Below, in pieces: positions 6,660 through 11,759 of a DNA stretch of 11,759 nt. The stretch is taken from NCBI GenBank assembly GCA_002418985.1, contig DIFE01000056.1:1-11759 (forward strand), in the 5' to 3' direction. Position 1 is the first letter of the stretch, and the number at the start of each line of letters is the position of its first letter. The position numbers were made by a program, and so were the translations under genes. Origin of the DNA: Deltaproteobacteria bacterium UBA5756 (GTDB lineage: Bacteria > Desulfobacterota > Syntrophorhabdia > Syntrophorhabdales > Syntrophorhabdaceae). The notes under the pieces were generated by a model. The model was not told the DNA's origin. It saw only the letters and a program-made list of their open reading frames with translations, and ran no database searches.

Positions 6660-6674
6660 TTCACAATTCTTTAC
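6660..6674 (-). promoter_or_regulatory. CpxR-box-like site between cpxR and the EF-hand gene
   Basis: On the minus strand: GTAAA, 5 bases, GTGAA. This matches the enterobacterial CpxR box GTAAA-N5-GTAAA at 9 of 10 defined positions. It lies 103 bases upstream of the cpxR start and 77 bases upstream of the EF-hand start, so it could control both directions, including autoregulation. The consensus comes from E. coli; its use here is inference. Confidence 0.45.
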
Positions 6675-6750
6675 ACGAAAGAAATGTCTCGCAACCTTAT
6701 CAGGCGACAAATAGAACATCGTTTGCAGTGGATGAATAAGGCGGCCAGCC

Positions 6751-7167
6751 ATGGGGCCCAAGGGCGGCCCCGGCGCCGAAGAGCTTATCGTCGAGCTTGA
6801 CACCGATGGCGATGGCTCCGTCAGCGAAGCTGAATTCAGCGAAAGCGCACGGCCAAACCAGCACGTTCAGGGGCCTCCCCCTCCCCCACCTCCCCCGGCG
6901 CAAGATGAAGACGGGACAGAGTCTATCTTCAGCCTCCTCGATACTGATGAAGACGGGACGATAAGTGAAACGGAATTCGACACGGCAATGAACCAGACCG
7001 ACGATTTCATAGCTTCCTCGTCCTCCCGGGAGTCCGTGGATACCATGAACGGGGTAATGCAGATGCTCAGTTCGGCATTGAATGCATATCAGGCAAGCAG
7101 CAGTTCCGACGGTGGCAGCAGTTATATGCAGGCCTCGCAGTACCTGGGTTCCTCGCTCTACGCTTGA
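6751..7167 (+). CDS. EF-hand calcium-binding protein (two EF loops)
   Basis: A 138-residue protein with two canonical 12-residue EF-hand loops. Loop 1 is D17-T-D19-G-D21-G-S-V-S-E-A-E28; loop 2 is D64-T-D66-E-D68-G-T-I-S-E-T-E75. Both have acidic residues at positions 1, 3, 5 and 12 and Gly at 6, so Ca2+ binding is expected. A run of eight prolines (42-49) separates them. The C-terminal third is Ser-rich with an amphipathic helix (MNGVMQMLSSALNAYQ) and resembles tails of related delta-proteobacterial EF-hand proteins. No signal peptide is visible. Related proteins often carry a longer N-terminus with further EF loops; here an in-frame TGA at 6733-6735 closes the frame, so a shortened form is possible. 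AAGG at 6738-6741 is a modest ribosome site. It is divergent from cpxRA across a CpxR-like box and ends in a strong terminator. Confidence 0.8.
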   Translation: MGPKGGPGAEELIVELDTDGDGSVSEAEFSESARPNQHVQGPPPPPPPPAQDEDGTESIFSLLDTDEDGTISETEFDTAMNQTDDFIASSSSRESVDTMNGVMQMLSSALNAYQASSSSDGGSSYMQASQYLGSSLYA

Positions 7168-7199
7168 GGAGTGAACGTTTCTGCGCTGGCCGTTTTCGG

Positions 7200-7238
7200 A
7201 AGAAGGGTCCCACGAGGTATCAGGGACCCTTCTTTTTT
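7200..7238 (+). terminator. Strong intrinsic terminator of the EF-hand gene
   Basis: AGAAGGGTCCC (7201-7211) pairs perfectly with GGGACCCTTCT (7223-7233) around an 11-base loop and runs into a T tract ending at 7238. It begins 33 bases after the EF-hand stop codon. The A-rich left flank means it may also work on the minus strand. Confidence 0.92.
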
Positions 7239-7290
7239 ACATTTTCGTCGCACTGCAAACTCTTTCTTTCCCTGCACACCCGGCAATAAT

Positions 7291-7311
7291 TTCCGATTGC
7301 GGAATTTTTTT
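7291..7311 (+). terminator. Weak terminator-like hairpin
   Basis: TTCCG (7291-7295), a 4-base loop and CGGAA (7300-7304) are followed by seven T (7305-7311). The stem is only 5 bp, so this may be a backup terminator or chance. Confidence 0.3.
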
Positions 7312-7408
7312 CCCGGCCTTGTACAGAAACGCCGAGGATCGGGGGTCACAAAGCTCAACGCTTCCTGGACAGCCAGCCCTTGTCCCGTAATTCCCGACTG
7401 CATTCTCG

Positions 7409-7592
7409 AGTCATTCCCGCACCTTCTCCGTCATTCCCGCGCAGGCGGGAAACCAGGAGAGATCGTGGATAAGGAACCACGATATGAAAGGGACATCCAA
7501 CTATTCTCGTTAGACACCGTATGGTGCTCCGTACAGATATGTTTCCTGTTGCATGAGAGGTCTTCCCGGCTTCCGCCTGCGCCGGAACGACG
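7409..7592. repeat. MITE/REP-like inverted-repeat element
   Basis: The left end CGTCATTCCCGCGCAGGCGG (7429-7448) is an imperfect inverted copy of the right end CCGCCTGCGCCGGAACGACG (7573-7592), with similarity continuing inwards (GGGAA..CC and GG..TTCCC). A further direct copy of TCATTCCCGC lies at 7411-7420. The interior has its own hairpin, ATCGTGG/CCACGAT (7462-7468 and 7477-7483). Ends of the form GTCATTCCCGCGCAGGCGGGAA are a familiar dispersed intergenic repeat in many proteobacterial genomes. No transposase frame is present, so it would be non-autonomous. Confidence 0.65.
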
Positions 7593-7667
7593 AATAAAAG
7601 CTTTTTTACTCCTCGCGGCATCAAATTTGCTCTTATCATTCCATCCGAATTTCGAAGGGAGAGAGAC

Positions 7668-8273
7668 ATGATTGAATCAATTGCCCAGGGTTACGCCGCA
7701 AGGTTTATTTCCTCCGTCGCCGGCAGGATCCTCACGTCGGACAAGACGGGCGATGACGCGGCCGGCTGCAGCGTCGCATCGTCAGGCAAGGCCGGGCCGG
7801 ACACTATCTCAATCTCCGCTAAAAGCCGTTTGCTCTCCACGAACGACCTCCTGCTTCCCACCGCCGCCACCGTGGAGGCACTGTCGGCGACGCTCTCGCA
7901 GGATCTCAAAACCCTCCTCGCCGGGGCGGGGATCGGTACTGAAGCGCCTGTCGAGATCGATGTGGATGACAGGACCATGGAGATAACCGTCAAAGGGGAC
8001 AGGCCCGACAAGGACAAAATTGAAGCCCTGATAGACGGTGACGAGAAGATCAAGCACGAAATCAGGACCCTGGCGGCCATAAGCAGCCACGCCGTCGCCA
8101 CGGCCCGATCCGCGGAGTTCCAGAAGGCTTATTTGGCAAGCACGAACGCCGAAAGTGTCGTAGCCAAATACGCCGATCTATTTCAACAGCAAAAAGGCCA
8201 TGACATCTCCTTGAGCTTCGACAACACCGGCATTCACGTACTGGCAAACGGAAAAGAATGGGGCAAAACCTAA
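7668..8273 (+). CDS. Protein of unknown function (201 residues)
   Basis: I do not recognise a named family, although similar hypothetical proteins with a Ser-rich start, an LPTAATVEALS..LSQDLKTLL helix and a DVDDRTMEITVKG segment come to mind from delta-proteobacterial genomes. The N-terminus (MIESIAQGYAARFISSV) is amphipathic rather than a signal peptide. The middle (68-128) is helix-strand-helix with VEIDVDDRTMEITVKGDRPD. A long helical part follows at about 130-175 (ISSHAVATARSAEFQKAYLA, ESVVAKYADLFQQQ), then a short beta tail (SLSFDNTGIHVLANGKEW). The ATG at 7668 is preceded by AGGGAGAGAGAC. It is separated from the EF-hand gene by a terminator and a repeat element, so it is likely expressed on its own. 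It converges with the molybdate operon. Confidence 0.75.
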   Translation: MIESIAQGYAARFISSVAGRILTSDKTGDDAAGCSVASSGKAGPDTISISAKSRLLSTNDLLLPTAATVEALSATLSQDLKTLLAGAGIGTEAPVEIDVDDRTMEITVKGDRPDKDKIEALIDGDEKIKHEIRTLAAISSHAVATARSAEFQKAYLASTNAESVVAKYADLFQQQKGHDISLSFDNTGIHVLANGKEWGKT

Positions 8274-8370
8274 ATAGACGGGCGCGAGGCAGGGGGCGAG
8301 AGACTACAAAAAAAGATATTTCGCCTCACACAAAATCTATCCCGCATGTGCCGGAACAACACCCAGGAAA

Positions 8371-8387
8371 AGAGGATTCTTGCCTCT
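8371..8387. terminator. Weak bidirectional terminator-like hairpin between convergent genes
   Basis: AGAGG (8371-8375), a 7-base loop and CCTCT (8383-8387). On the minus strand it is followed by TTTTCC, on the plus strand by AATTTT. It sits in the 158-base gap between the convergent 201-residue gene and modC. The same gap carries a short CATCACCCAT-type direct repeat at about 8400-8428. The stem is short, so confidence is low. Confidence 0.35.
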
Positions 8388-8431
8388 AATTTTCCCCCAT
8401 TACCTATCACCCATCACCCATAACCCCTCTT

Positions 8432-9481
8432 CTATACCTCAAAATACCTCAGCCGGCGCAGCTTGACGATGAGATGGACATTGCTGCCTGCAGTCAGTTT
8501 CATCTCATCGAATGTCTCCCGTGACAATTCGGCCAGGAGTTCGTTGCCGTCGACCAGCACCTTGACCCGCACGACGGTCCTCAACGGGATTATCTCCGTG
8601 ATGGTCCCGGTGTAACGGTTGAGCGCCGGTCCGGGAGGCTTGCTGTCGGAGATGTAGATATCGTGGGGGGAGATGGCAAGTTTGCTCATGGCCGTACCTT
8701 CGTAAGGAAGAACGAGACGCATGCTCCCCGAACGCACCTCCACAAGTCCCGTGGAAAGAACGGTGCATTCGTCACAGTCGAGAATATTGGGCATACCGAT
8801 AAATTCAGAGACAACACGGGTCCGCGGACGAAAGAGGATATCACCGGGTGCGGCAACCTGCTCGATGCTCCCCTGGTGCATGATGGCAATTCTGTCGGCC
8901 ATCTCTTCGGCGCCGAGAAGGTCGTGGATGACAAAGACCGTAGTTATCTCCAGGCGCCTGAGAAACACTGAAAGCTCCGACCGAAAATATTTCGCAGTCT
9001 GGGCGTCGAGGTTCGCCGTCGGTTCATCGAGAAGCAGTATTTTCTGGAATGGCGCTATGGCTCGGGCGATGGCCACGCGCTGTTTCTCGCCGCCGCTCAA
9101 GTTGTAGGGGAAACGGTCCCTCAATTTCGCAATATGCAGCGCATCCATGAGTTCGTCCACCCTCTCGCCGATGACTGCCGGAGTATACTTTCGGATCTTC
9201 AACCCATATGCGATGTTGGCGGCGACATTCATGTGGGGAAAAAGAGCCAGGTCCTGGAAAAGATAGCCTACCCCCCGCCTGTGCGGCGGAACGCGGTCCA
9301 TATTTGCGCCGTCAAAAAGAACCTCTCCGGAATAATCGGTCAGGCCGGCTATCACGTTGAGGAGCGTAGTTTTCCCGGCGCCGTTGGGCCCGACAAGGGC
9401 CAGGATCTCCTTATCCCCGACACTCAGGGACAGGTCTCTCAAAACCTTCCCGGTTATATTTTTCACTTCGATCTTTGGCAC
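8432..9481 (-). CDS. modC: ModC-like molybdate/tungstate ABC transporter ATP-binding protein
   Basis: A 349-residue ATPase that would power oxyanion import with the permease and binding protein just upstream. Walker A is GPNGAGKTT (31-39), the Q-loop is Gln76, the signature is LSGGEKQR (128-135), Walker B is KILLLDEP (147-154) and the switch His is His186. The C-terminal part (about 285-346; TGTITEIIPLRTVVRVKVLV, ELLAELSRETF, VHLIVKLRRLRYF) is a single TOBE domain, the usual small-oxyanion regulatory module of ModC/WtpC-type ATPases. The start codon is GTG at 9481 with AGGA about 9 bases upstream; no better ATG fits the beta strand PKIEVKNI. It is last gene of the operon, 23 bases after the permease. 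The exact substrate (molybdate or tungstate) cannot be read from the sequence. Confidence 0.92.
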   Translation of the reverse strand: MPKIEVKNITGKVLRDLSLSVGDKEILALVGPNGAGKTTLLNVIAGLTDYSGEVLFDGANMDRVPPHRRGVGYLFQDLALFPHMNVAANIAYGLKIRKYTPAVIGERVDELMDALHIAKLRDRFPYNLSGGEKQRVAIARAIAPFQKILLLDEPTANLDAQTAKYFRSELSVFLRRLEITTVFVIHDLLGAEEMADRIAIMHQGSIEQVAAPGDILFRPRTRVVSEFIGMPNILDCDECTVLSTGLVEVRSGSMRLVLPYEGTAMSKLAISPHDIYISDSKPPGPALNRYTGTITEIIPLRTVVRVKVLVDGNELLAELSRETFDEMKLTAGSNVHLIVKLRRLRYFEV

Positions 9482-9504
9482 GATTAACGTCCTGGAACAA
9501 CAAT

Positions 9505-10281
9505 CTAAACCGGCACGGCCCGGCCCGTCAACAGTCTCACCCCGTAGAGGATCCCCAATCCTATCCCGATGAGCATGAGGACAAGCACCACCGTTCCCTC
9601 TATATCGGCACTGGCAAGACGCATAAAGATCGCGACAGGTATCGTTTCGGTCTTCATGGCCATCGAACCCGCAATGGTAATGGTGGCGCCGAATTCACCC
9701 AGGGCCTTCGCCCACGTCAGGATGGAAGACGCGATGATCCCCCTTTTGCACAACGGGAGGGTCACCGTCATGAAGGCCCTTGCGGGCGAAGCCCCGAGGG
9801 TCCTGGCCACCTCTTCGTACCTCACCGGGATCTCGTCCATGGCGGCCTTGATAAGACGGATGGCAATCCCGACGGTGACGATGAACTGAGCGAGAAAAAT
9901 ACCGTACACGGTGAATATGAACCTGATCCCATGGCCCTGGATGAAGGTGCCCGTGGGGGTATTGAAGAAGATAAGGACGACGGCACCGAGCGCCACCGGA
10001 GAGACTATCATGGGAAGCTCAAGCATTGTATCGATGAGCTGCCTCCCGAAAAACCGGAACCTGGACAGCGCATATGCCGATGGAATGGCTACGATAACGG
10101 CAATGATCGTGGAAACAGTTGCGGTGAAAAGGCTCAGGCGGATGGAAAAAAGGGTCCGCGACGACCTCAGGATTTCGAGAAAAACGGCCCCGTCATAGTA
10201 ATAGAAAAGGGAGAGAATAAGCGCTCCGTACAGGGCAAATACGGCAAAGCTCACCGAGATGGAGAGTTTCTTGAAATTCAT
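9505..10281 (-). CDS. modB: ModB-like molybdate/tungstate ABC transporter permease
   Basis: A 258-residue inner-membrane permease with about six transmembrane helices: 15-33, 55-75, 90-112, 128-150, 195-215 and 232-252 approximately. The cytoplasmic EAA loop, which contacts the ATPase, reads EEVARTLGASPARAF..VTLP, followed by the ModB-typical ALGEFGATITI. The ATG at 10281 overlaps the binding-protein stop codon as ATGA, with GGTGG 8 bases upstream, which points to translational coupling. A longer frame from TTG 10296 is less likely. It lies between modA and modC in one operon. Confidence 0.92.
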   Translation of the reverse strand: MNFKKLSISVSFAVFALYGALILSLFYYYDGAVFLEILRSSRTLFSIRLSLFTATVSTIIAVIVAIPSAYALSRFRFFGRQLIDTMLELPMIVSPVALGAVVLIFFNTPTGTFIQGHGIRFIFTVYGIFLAQFIVTVGIAIRLIKAAMDEIPVRYEEVARTLGASPARAFMTVTLPLCKRGIIASSILTWAKALGEFGATITIAGSMAMKTETIPVAIFMRLASADIEGTVVLVLMLIGIGLGILYGVRLLTGRAVPV

Positions 10282-11141
10282 TTTTTCAGCCACCAATCTT
10301 TTTCAACGGCAAACTCGCCTCCGATCGGCTTCGTCCCCCCTACCCACGAGAAGGCCTCAGCGGTACCGGCAAAATAGTTATACTTCCGCAATACGGCCTG
10401 CGCGTCCGCGGAGGCGAGAAAATCGATAAACCTTCCCGCCTCGGTTTTTTTCGTGCTGAAAGTTATCACGGCGGCCTGTGCCGAGCCGATCCTTAAAACC
10501 TCGGCCGGTTTAAACTTGACTGTTGCAACCTTGTCCGGGTACCAGCCTTCCATGAAGTGCATGCCGACCACGGCGTCCACCTGTTTGAGAACGAGCATGG
10601 TGCTCAGCTTGTTAAAATCCTCGGCGTAGGTCACCACATTCTTCCTGAAGGCCGTTTTCTCATCGGGAGAAAGACTCTTCTCCGCTATTTCCACGGCGAG
10701 CGCGCCCACATACACAATCTGGGGGTTTCCGATCGCTATCCGCAGGCCCGGCCGTGTGAGGTCCTTAAGTCCCCGGATATTCATGGGGTTGCCTTTTTGC
10801 GTATTTATGCAGGGGGCAACGTAGGCGATGTTCCTGATGGAGGTGCCATCAACAGCATTCCTCCTCTTCGCACGGTCCATGATATCCGGCGAGGGCACAA
10901 CGAAAACATCGCCCTGCCGTGACAGGGCGATCTGGGTCAAGAGAGTCCCCACCCCCGCGTAGACGACGTTTGTGGCGGTGCCCGTCTTCTGCTGATAGAT
11001 GTTTATGATATCTTCAATGGGTTTTTTGAAGGCAGCCCCGCAAAAAACCATGAGAGGGTCCGCGGCATCCGCCTCGAAGCCGGCTGTAAACGTGAAGAGG
11101 ATGGTGAGAGCCAACAAGATGACAACTGTCCTGCGCAACAT
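10278..11141 (-). CDS. modA: ModA-like periplasmic molybdate/tungstate-binding protein
   Basis: A 287-residue solute-binding protein. It has a Sec signal peptide at about 1-27 (MLRRTVV, hydrophobic LLALTILFTFTAG, cut near ADA|ADP). The mature part starts LMVFCGAAFKKPIEDII, the counterpart of ModA LTVFAAASL, and keeps the type II binding-protein pattern (VYAGVGTLLTQI, GDVFVVPS, GLRIAIGNPQ, VDAVVGMHF). The Ser-rich oxyanion-binding stretches of E. coli ModA are replaced here (CGAAF, AGVGT), so it is a divergent member and the ligand could be tungstate or another oxyanion. The ATG at 11141 has GGGAGG only 2 bases away; the next codon, TTG at 11138, has better spacing and may be the real start. 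It follows the DUF364 gene by 12 bases. Confidence 0.85.
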   Translation of the reverse strand: MLRRTVVILLALTILFTFTAGFEADAADPLMVFCGAAFKKPIEDIINIYQQKTGTATNVVYAGVGTLLTQIALSRQGDVFVVPSPDIMDRAKRRNAVDGTSIRNIAYVAPCINTQKGNPMNIRGLKDLTRPGLRIAIGNPQIVYVGALAVEIAEKSLSPDEKTAFRKNVVTYAEDFNKLSTMLVLKQVDAVVGMHFMEGWYPDKVATVKFKPAEVLRIGSAQAAVITFSTKKTEAGRFIDFLASADAQAVLRKYNYFAGTAEAFSWVGGTKPIGGEFAVEKDWWLKK

Positions 11142-11153
11142 GACCTCCCGAAT

Positions 11154-11759
11154 TTAGTGAGGATATCGGCAATACCGCTCGAAACCGCAGACCTTCGTGA
11201 TCCCGGCTGCTGAAACGCCGAAGAATACCACCGGTTTTTTACCGACGAACCGGACAATGGTCCCGTTCACGCAGGTGGAACCCGTGGCAAGGATAATCTC
11301 GCCCCAGTCGAGGACATCCTGCGTCGCATCAGGCCCTTCGATGACAACTCCGAACTTTCTCTTGCCGATATTGTCCTCGTCCAGATCAAGAACCCGAATC
11401 TGGAAAACTTCCGAGATCCGCTCGATCATGGCCGGTTGAAAACCGACAAAGGCGATGCGGGGATTGCCGAATTTCTCCCTCACATAGGCGACGAGTTCTC
11501 TGGCGCAGCGCGCCGGTTCGTCGTCCCTGCAATGCACGGTTCCCGTAATAAGACCGGCCTCGCGCATGACGGCGTTGATGGTCGCGATAAAGACGGCCCG
11601 TTCAAAGTTATTCTCCAGCGGCAGTTCGATGACATTGCGGATATTCCCGTCGAACCCGCCGGGCATGTCAGTAAAAGCGTGGCCTTTTACTCCTCTGAAG
11701 ACCGCCTCGACCATGGCCTCTTTCCCCTTGAGAAGGGGATAATCGTCGCGGCCCGTCTC
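11154..11759 (-). CDS. DUF364 putative heavy-metal chelation protein, N-terminus cut by window edge
   Basis: The frame is open to the right edge; 201 C-terminal residues are visible. The first visible residues, ETGRDDYPLLKGKEAMVEAV, then GHAFTDMPG, match the conserved start of the DUF364 core (Pfam PF04016, Rossmann-like, called putative heavy-metal chelation from the Desulfitobacterium structure), which is why I extend beyond the internal ATG at 11714. Further conserved parts are RIAFVGFQPAMIER, the DLDEDNIG segment, WGEIILATGSTCVNGT and VVFFGVSAAGITKVCGFERYCRYPH, with three Cys near the end. It lies 12 bases upstream of modA on the same strand, so it is almost surely in the operon. Genes of this family commonly sit beside molybdate, tungstate or corrinoid transporter genes; the biochemical role is not established. 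Confidence 0.85.
   Translation of the reverse strand, partial: ETGRDDYPLLKGKEAMVEAVFRGVKGHAFTDMPGGFDGNIRNVIELPLENNFERAVFIATINAVMREAGLITGTVHCRDDEPARCARELVAYVREKFGNPRIAFVGFQPAMIERISEVFQIRVLDLDEDNIGKRKFGVVIEGPDATQDVLDWGEIILATGSTCVNGTIVRFVGKKPVVFFGVSAAGITKVCGFERYCRYPH

Larger units (their letters stand above)
7168..7667. other. 500-base non-coding stretch after the EF-hand gene
   Basis: No credible gene is present; the open frames crossing it run through the terminator and repeats. It holds the strong terminator at 7200-7238, a weak second terminator-like hairpin at 7291-7311, the MITE/REP-like repeat at 7409-7592 and, at 7653-7667, the ribosome site region (GGGAGAGAGAC) of the next gene. No clear promoter for that gene was found. 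Confidence 0.6.

Noticed and set aside
7171..7671. Plus-strand open frame (166 codons) between the EF-hand gene and the 201-residue gene
   Set aside because: It runs through a strong terminator and an inverted-repeat element and has no ribosome site.
9475..10377. Long plus-strand open frame (300 codons) opposite the permease
   Set aside because: Its translation is highly charged, Gly/His/Arg-rich and without structure, as expected from the complement of a membrane-protein gene; the minus strand encodes a clear ModB.
1..11759. CRISPR array, tRNA or rRNA gene, transposase, phage gene
   Set aside because: I saw no regularly spaced repeats, cloverleaf-like segments, rRNA motifs or mobile-element proteins on either strand by eye.

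Overview
The window looks like a chromosomal stretch from a Gram-negative bacterium. I infer an anaerobic Desulfobacterota-like lineage (Syntrophorhabdus/Geobacter type), but no rRNA or other phylogenetic marker is present. Grounds: a periplasmic solute-binding protein with a signal peptide, a Tat-type signal peptide, an RpoH sigma factor, a CpxRA-type two-component system next to an EF-hand protein, and a molybdate/tungstate uptake operon headed by a DUF364 protein. The last two combinations are ones I associate with delta-proteobacterial genomes. Coding DNA is moderately GC-rich by eye.

Left part (1-1700): a heat-shock-type sigma factor (rpoH, minus strand, running off the left edge, GTG start) is divergent from a small CsbD-family stress protein (plus strand). 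The 384-base gap between them carries two oppositely oriented copies of one promoter-like motif, each with a TATNNT hexamer exactly 17 bases after a shared CAGACA. They are followed by the C-terminal stub of an aquaporin gene (aqpZ remnant).

Middle (1763-4351): a 530-residue PLP-dependent, fold-type III decarboxylase related to diaminopimelate decarboxylase. It has an apparent twin-arginine signal, a Phe where LysA has its substrate-binding Glu, a large insertion and its own good sigma70-type promoter. Upstream is a two-gene unit of unknown function (127 and 82 residues) with its own promoter and a terminator-like hairpin.

Two-component region (4469-7667): cpxR and cpxA homologues are in one transcription unit on the minus strand. 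The kinase lacks the whole H-box segment through an in-frame deletion, while the ATP-binding domain is intact. A CpxR-box-like site lies in the intergenic region towards a divergent EF-hand protein gene, which ends in a strong intrinsic terminator. A roughly 180-base MITE/REP-like inverted-repeat element follows, then a 201-residue protein of unknown function.

Right part (8432-11759): a minus-strand operon reading DUF364 protein (cut by the right edge), ModA-like binding protein, ModB-like permease (ATGA overlap) and ModC-like ATPase with a TOBE domain. Together these would take up molybdate or tungstate; the DUF364 protein is a putative metal-handling partner.

The observations most worth follow-up are the CpxA homologue without its phospho-acceptor His, the Tat-targeted LysA-like enzyme with altered specificity residues, and the duplicated, inverted promoter motif between rpoH and csbD.
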